Notes: generated from the sequence alone by a model not told the origin. Positions 22,085-33,699 are shown, counted from the first letter of the stretch. The stretch: 64,000 nucleotides of DNA from Cricetomys ansorgei (GCA_026225945.1 JAMJFZ010001133.1:19632064-19696063), one strand, 5' to 3'. A program made the numbers and translations.

Positions 22085-24310
22085 GTAGCTTTTCCTGGAA
22101 ACAGGTAGGTAGTCATCACTCTCCTCCCAATCCTTCAGTTTCCATTACCCAGTCTTATCCCTAGCCCTGTAGTAGACTGCCTTCAGGGGCTTGTCTTCCC
22201 TCTCTTCCTCCATCCCTTGTGGACTCCATATATCCTCCTGCCAGACCCAGCTTTCCACCTTCCTGTGAATCTTCTCACCCCCTGCTTCTAGCCTACCCAT
22301 ATTTTTTCCTGAAAGTCTCTAATACTTGGAAACACATTAATCCATGAACTCTAGTGACCACACCGGACAGGGGCACAGAAGCAGTTCCTACCAGAAAACT
22401 CAGTCATTGCATGCTCTTAAGATCCAGAAAGGGCAACAAAAATCAAGGAACACAAAAAGCCACCCAACAAAGACAAGGTCAAATATCATCTAGACTCATA
22501 ATCACCACAAAACAAGGTGCCTAGACACCAGAACAAAAACACAATCATTAACACCTGAGATAAAAATCTCCACTAGAAGACAGCAAACTACATTCCTGAG
22601 AAATGCAGTATAGCTGAATCAAAAGACAAGGACTTCGAATAGCTACTGTGAATATGCTAAAGCATCTTAAAGAGGATGCAAATAAATCCATGAATGAAAT
22701 CTGTTAAAACACAAACAATGGAATGAAATGAAGAAAACTGTTGAAAACATAAAAATGGAAATAGAATCACAAAAGAAAATCCAAACTGAGGTAAAACTGG
22801 AAGTGAAAATCTAGGGAACCACAGAGACAAGCCTCACCAACTGAGTATAAGAGATAGAAAAGAGAATTTCAGGCATTGAAGACAAGATAGAAGAAATAGA
22901 TGTATCAGTCAGAGAAAATGTTAAATCTAAAAAATCCAGGGAAAAAACAACCAGGAAATGTGGGACACTATGAAAAGACAAAATCTAAGAATAATAGGCA
23001 TAGAGGAAGGAGAAGAAACCCAGATCAAAGGGACAGAATATATTTTGACCAAAAAAAATCACAGAAGAATGTGTCTCTAACCCAAAGAAGGTACTCATTA
23101 AGGTACAAGGTGCATATATAACATCAAATACACTGGACCAGAAAAAATATTCAAAACACTAAATGTACAGAATATAGAAAAAATACTAAAAGCTGTAAAG
23201 GAAAAAGACCGATTGCAAATTAAGGCAGAGCCATTAGAATAAAACTTGAATTTTCAATGGAGACTTTAAAAAGCAGAAGGGCCTGGAAAGATTTTCTACA
23301 AACTCTAAGAGACCATAAGTGCCAGTCCAAACTACTATAGCAAGTAAAACTTTTGATTTACAATTGATGGAAAAGAAATGCATTCCATGATAAAAACAAA
23401 TTTGAGCAATACCTATTTACAAATCTAGCCCTACAAAAGGCACTAGAAGGAAAGCTTCAAACTGAAAAGGTTAACCACACCTGAGAAAACACACGGAATT
23501 AATCTCAAACCAGCAAATCAAAAGAGGAGGGGAAAAGAACACCACAACAATAGAATTTTTGTAATCAATAAATGCTACTCATTGATAACTCTCAACATCA
23601 ATGGTCTCAATTCTCCCAAAAAAAGATATGGACTAATAGTAGATTCAAAAACAGGATCCATCCTTATGCTGCATTCATGAAAAACCTTAAAACCAAGAAT
23701 AAATATCTCAGGGTAAAATGATGGAAAATATTCCAAGAAGATGTACCCAAGTAGCAAGATAATGTAGTCATTTAAACATCTGACAAAATAGGTTTCAAAA
23801 CTAATCAGAAAAGATAGGGCAGGACCCTACGTACTCATGAAAGAAAAACTCCACCAAGAGGACATTACAATTCTAAATATCTATGCACCAAACACAGGGG
23901 TACCTAAAGAGACCCTTCTACAGCTAAAATTACATATTGACTCTCACACAGTGGCTGTGGGTGACTTCAGTACCCTACTCTTACCAACATATAGACCAAA
24001 TAGACAAAAACCAAACAGAGAAATACTGCTGCTAGATTACATCACAAACCAAATGAACCTAACAGATATTTAAAGAATATTTTACTCAATCACAAAAAAA
24101 TATTCCTTCTCAGCAAGTTCATGGAACTTTCTGCAAGACTGATTACATACTTGGGCATGCAACTAGCCTCAACAGACGCACGTTCTTCATCCTATCTGAC
24201 CAGTACAAATTGAACCTGGGTCTCAACAACAAACACCTGACAAGCTCATGGAAATGGCACAACAACTGAAAATGTGTCAAAACAGAAAGTAAGAAAGAAA
24301 TTAAAGACTA
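22085..24310 (+). mobile_element. Decayed LINE-1: 5' part, ORF1 and start of ORF2
   Basis: A C-rich 5' part (22120-22320) is followed by the A-rich L1 leader ('AACAAGGTGCCTAGACACC' at about 22512). An ORF1-like region (about 22620-23320) encodes a decayed Lys/Glu-rich coiled-coil-like protein. ORF2 begins near 23580 with the 'LNINGLNSP' motif. The endonuclease segment at 23837-24073 keeps NIYAPN at residues 14-19 and GDFST at residues 42-46, where functional L1 endonucleases have GDFNT, so a catalytic Asn is replaced by Ser. Multiple stops and frameshifts make it dead. The element ends inside the endonuclease; reverse transcriptase, the Cys-rich domain and the 3' UTR are absent. L1 copies usually lose the 5' end, so loss of the 3' half implies a later deletion or interruption. 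Confidence 0.85.
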
Positions 24311-26774
24311 AAAAGAAAAGAAATTTCACTGCTCTCATAATGCAGAGCTACGTAGCGAACTTAAAAGTAATCCAGGGAGGAAATGCATGCAATGATATTT
24401 AACTGGAACTTATATTCCAATGAGGAATATGGTTAAAACAACTCAGGAAAGAAGACAGTCAATAATTATGTAACTTTAAATGGATTTTAATTTTAAATTG
24501 TCCCTGAAGTAGTGAAATACCTTTAAATAGCATGTGAAGAATTACACATATAGACATATAAATACAACAGGCATAAAAAGATTTTAGATAACAACCATTC
24601 AAAAAGAAAGCAGTTTAAATTTGAACATTGATTTAAGGATAAGCTATTCATAAAATTGAAATACATGTTTTCCAGAAGTGAGGAATTCGAGTCGGCGACT
24701 CCTTATACGAGCAAGGCTGAATGGCTGGACCTGGCCATCTCTTTCTACGTATTCTACTTCTCAGTGCCTCTGTCTCTATGACCTGGGAGTTCAGCTCTTA
24801 CCAAAAAGCAGCTATGAAACTCCGACATGTAAAAACAGCTTTCTCACTGCAGTTCCTGCATGAAGGCTGTCCCATGTTTTCATTTATCTTAACAAGTAAG
24901 AATGATTAAAGAGCTGTGTAGTAGAACTTCAGGCATGCATCCATGAAGTGAGGGACTAACTTCTTTGATTACATGGGCAATGGTTTAAAATCTACATTAT
25001 TTTACCGTTTGACTTAATTACTAACATTTAATATATTACCTATATATTGCGAATTTATTTGAACTTTTACACGAATCAAGATTTTATGTGTGTATATAAA
25101 ATGTGATATGTATGTATCTCCAGATATGAATTTAGACATATAAATTAGACATATTTTTGTTTCTCCCTCCTCTCGCAACAAATAATTTTAAAGAGGATAA
25201 ATGGATATAGTAATGACATGGACATGATCTTTTATACATTTATATACAAACATGTCATTTTCATAACTAGGCAATTTTCCATTTTATTAAAATCAATTTA
25301 ATTTAATAATATGAAATGCGATAAAATTAGTTGAGTATCTGCGTTTCTTTCTGGTCAGCAGCTGCTTGAGAATCTGACAAACAAGTTACACGTATTGAAT
25401 TATTGTATGTATTCAATAACTGTATTGAACTATATGTATGAATTATATAATATGTGTTGAATTAGATTAATGAGGGTTCTATTATCACAGGACTCTTTAA
25501 ATATTTATGTACATCTATGCATTCAATGTTTATGTAGCTAAAATGATTTATTTCAAAGAAGAGTTGTGTCAAGTTCCTTTTGAGTAGTCAAAATAGACTC
25601 ATGCTTCAAGTAAATAAAATCATGCCATAAATAACTAATGCTATTTATAATTTCCTATTTTCCCAATTGAATTAAACCAAAGTTTTTATTAGTCCAATGG
25701 GTATAAATCATGAAACCTGATAAATTATTTGTTTTTCTTCTTCTCCTCCTCCTTCTCCTCTTTCTTCTTCTTTTTGCAAGACATGGCTTATTACCATTAT
25801 TACAAAGTTGTGATGTACTTTGCAAATAAAATCTATCAGATGACACTTTGGAAACAAAGAATTAAAACAATAATTAACAAATAATTTTAAAAATAATTAA
25901 TATAAAAGCACATAAATTTTTATTTTGAAGTTCAAAGAAATACAACCAAAAAGTAACATAAATTCTTGAAAGAGAATGATATTTCAGATTATATATTTTA
26001 CTCACAAAAATTAAATACCAAATCATTTCATTCTTTGGCACATGTAGTATTATTAAATACTGACAGAAAAAAATTCCTTTTGTTGTGAAAGAAAGCATCA
26101 ATACTTAAGCAATATATCTTAACTAACATTTCACAATATTAAAATCATCTTAAAAACAGAGATAATAGTACACAAGAACATATATAAACTACAGTGAATA
26201 ACATCTCTTTTTAAAAAGTACTGAGAAAATGGATGTAAAGAACTCTTATAACAACAATGATACCTATGTGAAGTATCATATATTAATTAGCTAAGTGAAT
26301 CATGTGTAATATAATCTATGTATAATTCAAAGCATGTGCAAATTTTATTTGCAAGTTAAAAAATAAATATTAAAAGAATTTAGTAGTATAAACATGTAAT
26401 ACAGATATTTGAATTTTAAATATTTACCTATTTGTCATATTACAATACTGAATACTGGAAAGAGAGTGAAAGCAATTTATGTCTGAATGTTTAGCCACTA
26501 GTATTTAAACATTTATTTCTAATCTGAAAAGAATCTTATATCATCTGAATATTCATAAGATGCAATCTCTGAATTAAAAGTACAGATAGACAAGGAATAA
26601 AATTTTGTCTCTTCTTACCACCAGGCCTTTGAAGTCAGGCATGTGATGTATACACAGACAGCTTGAACAATTATTCCAAATCTTTGTGATGAGATGATGA
26701 TTTGCTTAGAATTTAGCAGTGATTTGCAGTAGAGTCAAAGAGAGTGAAGGCTACAGAAATATTTCTAAAAGACA
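24311..26774. other. AT-rich unique DNA
   Basis: No confident gene or repeat. A segment at about 24670-24900 keeps several CpGs and two overlapping ORFs (61 and 62 codons) and ends in CAAGTAAGAA, which resembles a 5' splice site. A pyrimidine tract (25733-25776) of TCC/TTC units explains the Arg-rich antisense ORF at 25655-25846. Confidence 0.45.
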
Positions 26775-26820
26775 TCTTATATAAGATAGTCCTTTAGGAC
26801 TATCTCTCCTTTAGGAGAGA
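26775..26820. repeat. Three overlapping dyad symmetries
   Basis: A perfect 12-bp palindrome TCTTATATAAGA (26775-26786) overlaps a hairpin with 9-bp arms and a TTTA loop (26784-26805). That hairpin overlaps a second one with 7-bp arms and the same TTTA loop (26803-26820). All arms are perfect. No A or T tail or flanking gene suggests a terminator. Confidence 0.85.
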
Positions 26821-27309
26821 CAGGTCTAGAAACTGTGAAACTATATGAAGAATCAGCAAAATCTTATACTCAAAGTGTCAAGCAAAGGAAGATGGATGCA
26901 TTGAAAATCCCTTCATGTTTTTGCTTGAGTTCTTAGTGGAATGGCGTCTTTTCATTCAGCTCATAAATTATTCTGTAAATAGAAAAGGAACAGGAAAACC
27001 ATTAGGAAATCTTTACATGTGCCCTGCAGTCAACAGCACATCACAGTATCGAAAAGTATGAGCAGCTGCAACAGAAAACTGAATGTAGGCAGAAGTGGGT
27101 TTGAGTCAGCAGTGCCAGGGGTCTTGAGTTTTATGGATAAACTTAACCTTATTCACCCCTGCTTCAAGATATACCTCATCCTCTTGTTCCATTACATGAA
27201 GCAAATTTCTCCACTTTTTTTTTTCCCACAGAGAAGCAAATCTCATAGGAGAAAGAGATAGACTAAGAATCAGGTACATAGTTAGGAAAGGTTTATGACA
27301 TTCCTAGGA
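26821..27309. other. Unique DNA
   Basis: No recognisable gene. The ORF at 27019-27261 has no domain. Confidence 0.4.
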
Positions 27310-27530
27310 AAATGAGTGAAACTGACCAGTATGTTAAACAAAATAAGTCAGATTCAGTACTATAGGTTTCCTCTCATGAGTGGATGTAGATTGAAATAGA
27401 AATGTGACAACATAGAGGGAAGAGGGATCGGAGGGGAGAGAGGAGAACGAGCAAGGCAGTGGAATGAATGTGCCACCAAGGCAGAAGGGTGGCTTATTTG
27501 GGTGGAGAAAAGAGACCAGCAAAAGTCATG
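27310..27530 (+). mobile_element. L1-like 3' UTR fragment
   Basis: 'AAACAAAATAAGTCAGATTC' and 'TCTCATGAGTGGATGTAGAT' followed by a G/A-rich tract resemble the segment upstream of the 3' end in rodent L1 elements. The match is partial. Confidence 0.45.
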
Positions 27531-27834
27531 AATGAGAATAGGTATAGTGGGTACTTTTAGCTGTTAGTCACTCAGTGTGCTAGCCAAAAAGTTAATTTGA
27601 AAAATAAGTGCAAGATTCTTCAGAATTTTTCCTTTTTTCTTGTATTGTTTCTTTTTTTCTTGTTTCTTTTATTTTATAGATTATTATATAATCTAACACC
27701 ATTTTCTCCTTCCCTTTCCTTGCTCTCTTTCAAAGTCACGTTTTTCTATTATTTTATGTATGCGCATATATATTCCAAAGTAGATAAATATAACCTTCCC
27801 AGTCTATAACACTACTTGTGCATATGTTTTTAAG
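27531..27834. other. Unique T-rich DNA
   Basis: Nothing recognisable; a T/C-rich patch lies at 27625-27730. Confidence 0.4.
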
Positions 27835-28140
27835 GGCTCACCTAATGGATATATCTATAAAACAAATTCCACACCTAAGGCTCAAGGAGCATTGCAGAAG
27901 AGGGAACAGAAAGACTGTGAGACCCAGAGGACCAGGGAGCTTGCTTTGAGACTGTGTCTCCTAGTAACAACATGAACGTCACCCGGAGTGTCTCATCAAC
28001 AGGCCTGTATAAGCGTGAGCTGACCGAGGAGGACGACAGCGGCCATGCCAAAGAGGACAGAGGAAGTCCACAAAGCCTCAGCCCTCTGTACAGAACGACA
28101 GGCAACTGAAGATTGCTGAGAGCCGGAATCGTCTTCTTAG
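27835..28140 (+). mobile_element. L1 (Lx-type) 3' UTR, sense
   Basis: 'AATGGATATATCTATAAAAC', 'CACACCTAAGGCTCAAGGAG', 'CATTGCAGAAGAGGGAACAG' and 'CTTTGAGACTGTGTCTCCTA' occur in the order of the Lx 3' UTR. The closing 'CAGGCAACTGAAGATTGCTG' also fits. This copy is CpG-richer than its surroundings. The antisense ORF at 27875-28105 is an artefact. Confidence 0.75.
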
Positions 28141-29498
28141 AAATAAATGGTTCAGTCTGAAAGCCAAAGAAAGAATTGCTTCCCTTTTATTTTTAGTTAT
28201 TTAACTTTGTCACAGGTATGTGAACCTTGTATTTCATTCATAAAAATCACTGAATGAAGTTCATCGAACATTCTAATTGAGTATCTTATCTTGATTTTTT
28301 TAGCCCACAAGATCATCTTGAAGACTATTCCCAGAAGCATCTATGGATTTTGGGTGATCAATATTTTAACAAAAGTTTAAAATAATAAATTTTATTGTTT
28401 CACTCTGTAAGTGTTATTAACTAGAAACGTAAAAGAAGCAAACATAGAAGATGAAAATGAGTTTTTAAAAGTGTACGGCAAAGTTCATTTGCATACATGT
28501 GCAATTGGACAGGAAAATTCGCATGTAGAAAGGTATAGGAAAAAATCTAAGATTATTGCTAGGAAGTAAAGTGAAAGAACATTTTCGTTCGTTTGTTTTT
28601 GTTTACTGTATGTGTGTTTGTGTGTGTGCTTTGTTTTGGTATATCTGAGAAGACTTTTTGTGAAGTTAATAAAAAGAGCTGTGATTTCAACAAATCAATA
28701 GAACCTTGCCAACTAAAGTGTGAGTAAAAAGATTACTCAATTAAAAACTCAGGGGTATATGTAAAATCTTCAAAAAAATAGATGAAGGCCAACTGCAGAG
28801 TGTGAGCTATGGCATAAAGAATAAAGAGAAAAAGAACCCTGAGACACAACTTAAGGATTTGGGTTATAAGTTAAACACAACGAGTAAACATTGAGCAGTA
28901 GAATACAAAAGTTACATATAATGCTGGTGGGGGGCAATAGAAACAGAGGAGGGAAGCGTTATGTCACGGTTTGAGACAGGTAACGCAGCCAGAATAGAGG
29001 ATAAGGGTATAAGAGGAACATGAGTGGCAGACATCGTAGAGTACATGAGAACTGAGACCTTGTTACTCACATCACAACCTTCCTGCAAAACTAAAATGGC
29101 CCTAACGTGTATAAACATTTGAAAAATACATACAAATGAATATTTCACTCTGAGAGGAAAAATGTGTTCTCAAAATTTTGGAAGAAAATAAAGACGGTGC
29201 ATTTTTACAAAAGTGCTGCTGTGTGAAATTAAATGCAGCCTACATCTACAATACTCTTCTTGCTGCAAAATCGTTTACCCCTCAAATATGTTTTAAAAAG
29301 TGTCAACCACTTCTGCTAAGTAGATTATGCCCAAACATAATGCAGACTTTTCTGGTTGTTCCCTGGAATGTTTCCTCTTGCCTTTACAATGAAGGTTCTG
29401 TGTGGTTGTTGTGACATATACCATTTAATTTTAGGAAAATACACTTCTTCTCCAAAAAGAAGAAATATTTCCTTCTACTAAAAAATACCACCTCACTA
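28141..29498. other. Unique AT-rich DNA
   Basis: No gene or clear repeat. Overlapping ORFs at 28912-29148 (minus) and 29178-29414 (plus) have no domain. Confidence 0.4.
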
Positions 29499-29656
29499 GC
29501 CAGATGGTGGTGGCACACACCTTTAATCCCAGCAGAGGCAGGCAGATCCCTGTGAGTTCAAAGCCAGTCTGGTCTACAGAGTGAGTTTCAGGACAGCCAG
29601 AGTTATAAGAGTTACAACAGAGAAAACCAGTCTCGAAAAATGAAACAAAACAAAAC
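29499..29656 (+). mobile_element. B1 SINE
   Basis: The B1 head 'GCCAGATGGTGGTGGCACAC' is followed by a small deletion relative to the family ('CCCAGCAGAGGCAGGCAG'). The usual middle follows, then a local duplication of the GAGTTA(T/C)A word, and an A/C-rich tail. No clean target-site duplication was found. Confidence 0.92.
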
Positions 29657-29699
29657 CACCCTACAGTGCATTCACTTTCTTTAATTATATTTTTTACTT

Positions 29700-30790
29700 T
29701 TATTTAAATAAAAAACAATTTATTTCTTCTTTAAAATGAATTTTTTTTGCATTATTATCAGCTGTACTTTTCTGCAATGGTCTCTGTTCTCTGTGGAGAT
29801 AACCTTCTTTGATGAAGAGTGAGAACTACACTTATCTGTGGGATGTAGTTAGGAATTATGCTGGTATACTAAAGTGACAATTGTAGCATCTCTTCTGATA
29901 TTCATGACCTCACTGGCCTCAGATAACTGGCCTGACTTCTAGTACCAGGTATCATTTCCTTCCTATTGAGTGGCTTACGTCTAAGTAGAGAGCGCTTGGG
30001 TACTGCTAAGACGTTGAGTACCCCTATTGCACCTTGAGGGATATCTTGCCAGGCTAGTTTTTGTTACAGTTCACAAGTCTCAGCGTTGAGTAGTTGTTGT
30101 GGAAGTTTATTTTTAGTTATATTTAAAATAATTGTTTTTGTGGAAAACTATTGGAAAAAGGGATGTACCAGCTTTGGTGTTTTGTACTGTTGGCAGGTGT
30201 TGGATTTCTTTGGAGGATGTTTGATTGTTAATGATCTGCATGTGTTATCAGTAGAATACCTGAGTAGTTCTGAAAGGATAAATACACCTGAGCTTAGACG
30301 CTTGGGGTTCCACTGTTGAGAATGGTGCTTACCATGATGATGGTTCCTTCTGCTGAAGTCTGGCAGGGTTTGAGTCTAGGAAAATACCTTCTTGTCTCTC
30401 TTGCTAAGTCCACACAGCAGTGTATTACTACAGGTAGTAATATTAATCCCTTTCCTCTTCTGGAGATTCACATAGTACTACTTGCCACTATGGAAGCTAT
30501 AAAAACCACATGAAAAAGGCTTTCAGTTCTGACCTTCCAAGTCTTCTGTTCAAAGAGTGTGAGGTCTTCAGAGATAGAGACATACCTTCAACTTCTGAGA
30601 TGCAACCAAGGTCAACATCAGTAACCAATAGTAACTTTGGAGTCTCTTGGACTACCCCAGTGAACAAGTTTAACAGGGATTTTTCATTACTGGTGCTGGA
30701 GTTTTTATTAGACAGTCTATGAATCTTCTGGGCAGCATTATAAGCCCAACAGGCATAAATCATTTAAGATACTTTGTTTTAATCATGGAT
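29700..30790 (-). mobile_element. L1 (Lx-type) 3' UTR, antisense
   Basis: Plus-strand blocks 'TGGTCTCTGTTCTCTGTGGA', 'AACTACACTTATCTGTGGGA', 'TAGTTAGGAATTATGCTGG' and 'GACTTCTAGTACCAGGTATC' are reverse complements of the Lx 3' UTR. The copy is diverged. ORFs at 30086-30319, 30316-30513 and 30497-30763 are spurious. Confidence 0.7.
30711..30790 (+). repeat. Direct repeat copy 1
   Basis: An 80-bp stretch recurs at about 31317-31395 with a few differences. Both copies contain 'CCAACAGGCATAAATCATTT' followed by AAGATACTTT. The separation is about 606 bp. Confidence 0.85.
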
Positions 30791-30842
30791 CTTTAGAAGA
30801 TCAAAACTGAGATACACACACGCACATGTGTGTGTATGGGAT

Positions 30843-30902
30843 TAATTATATATGTATGTATGTATATATGCATACATATATACATACATACATATATAAT
30901 TA
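30843..30902. repeat. Perfect 60-bp palindrome (28-bp arms, CATA centre)
   Basis: The left arm 30843-30870 and right arm 30875-30902 are exact reverse complements, separated by four bases (CATA). The arms are built of TATG/TATA words and begin TAATTATATATG. Sequences like this can extrude cruciforms and are prone to deletion. It may have arisen by palindromic expansion of an AT microsatellite. Confidence 0.95.
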
Positions 30903-30916
30903 GCTTCTCATGAGCC

Positions 30917-31000
30917 AGCCTCAAAGAATCATATTTATATTTACTGAAAATTATACATAATTTATGTAACTATATACATTAGATACATATATATGTATCT
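30917..31000 (+). repeat. Inverted repeat, left arm
   Basis: This arm is near-identical to the reverse complement of 31727-31815, sharing 'CCAGCCTCAA(A/G)GAATCATA' and 'AAAATTATACATAAT(T/G)TATG'. Weaker pairing continues inward through about 31045 (matching about 31680-31727). Confidence 0.9.
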
Positions 31001-31002
31001 GT

Positions 31003-31195
31003 GGTGGTTTCAGTGAAATGGCTCCTATAGGATCATATACTTAAATGCTTGGTCCTGAGTTGGTGAAACTATTTGGGAAGGATTAGGAGGTATGGCACTG
31101 TTGGAGGAGGTGTGTCATTTGAAGTAGTCTTTGAGGTTTCAAAAACCCATGCCAAGTCCAGCATTTTGTCCACTTGTCCTTACTCCTACTGCCTA
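31003..31195 (+). mobile_element. Rodent medium-reiterated repeat (GTGGTTT... family)
   Basis: It starts 'GTGGTGGTTTCAGTGAAATG' and continues 'GGATTAGGAGGTATGGCACT', 'GAGGAGGTGTGTCATTTGAA' and 'TTTGAGGTTTCAAAAACCCA'. This is a widespread rodent interspersed repeat, also present at 35090-35240 (sense) and 54463-54832 (antisense). I recognise the sequence family but not its database name. Its type (DNA transposon or LTR-like) is uncertain. Confidence 0.7.
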
Positions 31196-31545
31196 TTGGC
31201 AATTATATATGTATACATATGTATATGTATATATGCATATATTATTAGAAATATAAGATATAATATATAAGCTATAATATATTATACATAATATATTAGA
31301 GTATATATATTTATATTAGACAGTGTATGACTCTTCTTGGAAGCACTATCAACCCAACAGGCATAAATCATTTAAGATACTTTATCAATCATAGTATAAA
31401 TAATATAAATATTATTATATAAAATATATTATAAATATATAAGTATATTATATAAAAATATAAATATATATTAATATGTATATATGTATATATATGTGTG
31501 TGCATGTATATATATAAACACATACATATAGGCGGTGGTCCAGCG
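31195..31545. repeat. AT-rich TATA/TATG simple sequence
   Basis: Long runs of TATATG/ATATAA at 31203-31310 and 31395-31530 surround the second direct-repeat copy. The antisense Tyr/Ile-rich ORF (31389-31604) is a product of this tract. Confidence 0.9.
31317..31395 (+). repeat. Direct repeat copy 2
   Basis: A second copy of 30711-30790, embedded between AT-rich simple-sequence tracts. Confidence 0.85.
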
Positions 31546-31726
31546 AGTCTGATAGTGGTTGTCTCTGGACAGAAAGTCCAAGAATCAGGTAGTTGTTCAG
31601 CCATGAGCCTGAATGTCTCAGTATATATTCAAGTCCTTAAGAATTATCTTCTCATGCCAGTAAAGAAATGAACTTGCCATATATTTAGATTCATGAGCCT
31701 ATAGGGCCCATACTCATTAAACTACC

Positions 31727-31815
31727 ACAGATAAACATATATGCATCTAATGTATGTAGTTACATACATTATGTATAATTTTTAGTAAATACAAAATATG
31801 ATTCCTTGAGGCTGG
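31727..31815 (-). repeat. Inverted repeat, right arm
   Basis: Reverse complement of 30917-31000 with a few mismatches. The inward extension at 31680-31727 contains 'CCTATAGGGCCCATACTCAT', matching the inverse of the rodent repeat head at 31003. Confidence 0.9.
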
Positions 31816-32215
31816 AATATGATAAGTCCAGCCCCAACAGACACATCTACAACATAGCTAATGCACATAATGCTCTGGAGCAATGCAGAAGAGGGAGAAG
31901 AACTATTACAAATGTTAGCAGACTAGGAGGTCTACTGTATTAGTATGTCTCCTAGACATGACGGGGAAACTGATCCCTAACAATATGCCTACCTAAGAAG
32001 ACCTTAGCAATAAGAATGTCAATAGCCATTCTAAAGCATAAGGGGGAAACACCATGGGGTCCCATCATTAACCCATAAACAACTATGTACGTAACAATAA
32101 TAATCAAAGGAAAAGAGGTTATCAGTTTGAAAATGAGTGGCGGCAAGCATGGTAGGGGTTGGAGGGAGGAAACAGAAAAGAGGAAGTAATGCAGTAATAT
32201 TTTAATTAAAATTCT
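31816..32215 (+). mobile_element. L1 (Lx-type) 3' UTR and 3' end, sense
   Basis: 'AAGTCCAGCCCCAACAGACA', 'GAGCAATGCAGAAGAGGGAG', 'GTCTCCTAGACATGACGGGG', 'GGAAAAGAGGTTATCAGTTT' and 'GGGGTTGGAGGGAGGAAAC' occur in the correct Lx 3' UTR order. The copy ends at an A/T-rich terminus, 'AATATTTTAATTAAAATTC'. Together with the antisense L1 at 29700-30790 it makes a head-to-head pair. Confidence 0.8.
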
Positions 32216-33699
32216 GAATGAACATTAATGCTCTCAGCCTCACCTAGTAACATAATATCTAAACAATTATACGAATGGCATATTCTCTTGATCGTGAACA
32301 GAGAAGAGAATATGCATGTTTTTGCTCTCTTAGGTTTAATGATGTCTAGTATGAAAACTGAAGTATGAGACACAAAAGAAACGTTCACAGGATGACAAAA
32401 GTGCTGATGAAACTTTTAGATCAGCTTCAGTAAGACCAGGGAGGAGGCAAGAAATGACTTCATAAAAAGATCAGAGTCCTTTTCTCTCTTCAGCTTCCAC
32501 TTCTGGATGTTAAAGGAAAGCCCGACTCCTTTTCCATGCTCAGAGTGACCTAGTACACATCCATAGCTTCTGCAGTCACCGCTGCTGTAAACTTTTCATT
32601 CTCCCAGATAAAATCTGGAGTTCCTATTTCTACTTTTACAACCTTTCCCCCACTAAAAATGTAACAAAATTATGTTTGATTGTCCAGCCTTCATTTTCCC
32701 TAATTTGGACCCTGTCGTGCGGGTTGTGGTTGTGTCAAATTACGCTGCGTTTGAGCAGCTCCAATTTCCCTCCACAATATAAAAAAGAAAAACTGCATAA
32801 AATGAAAACATGGGAGAAGAATTCAGCCAGCATAAAGCAAAATGGACTGCACATCTTACAATGTGGAACCTTTCGTTTTTAAATAATTCCTATTGAAGAT
32901 TTCTGTTTTGCTTTCAATTGTATTATCCTGTACACTGTTTCAAGAAAAAGTAACAACAAAAATGATGGCAATGTCTTACACTACTGCTTTAAATTCCATA
33001 CAGTGCATTCCAGAGCCCAACCTCCTCTCACCCTCCACCCTTCACTTCCTAGATCTCTGCTGTGCCCTGCACATGAGACATCCTAAATCCCATAACTCCA
33101 AAATTTAGAACATGTCTTGGCTCTAAATTTTTGTATGTTTGTGTGAAATCTTTCATTTCCTCCCTGCCTTGTGAAATCTTGTTTCCATTACCAATCTTAG
33201 CTTAGGGTGTGTTAAACTTTTGTTGGTCCTCAAACCTGGTCTAATGACCTTTTGTGCTGTGTTCCACAAAAGCCAGCACTTTCATCATCTTAGTACATAC
33301 AATTCTGTAAAGTTGCTGTGCACTCACCTATTATTTGATATTATAGAGAAGAGCCCAGGTTGTGTATGTATGTGTGTATATGAGAAAGACACAGAAAGAA
33401 AATCTACCATACTCGCTTTCTTCTTTTGGATTATGTAATATTTTAAAGACTATTTTCTACAGAAGATTAATATTGTTCAAACTTTTTAATGAACTACTTA
33501 ATTAATCCAAAATGACAGAATCTGACTATTAACCATCACTACAGTGAGCATTTTTACAAATTCACCTAATATAAAATGTTTTACCATTACTTCTTTATGA
33601 ACAACTTTCCTTTTCCTTGGGAACAGGATGGAGAAGAGGAGGGAGAAGAAGAGTCATTCTCTTTGAACTTATAGCAGTTATACAGTGATAACAAAGTAA
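32216..33699. other. Unique DNA
   Basis: No gene or repeat recognised. About 32690-32780 keeps several CpGs in an AT-rich setting. ORFs of 68-72 codons (32676, 32893, 33220) show no domain. Confidence 0.4.

Noticed and set aside
26775..26820. Rho-independent terminator
   Set aside because: The dyads lack a T tract, and the context is eukaryotic noncoding DNA.
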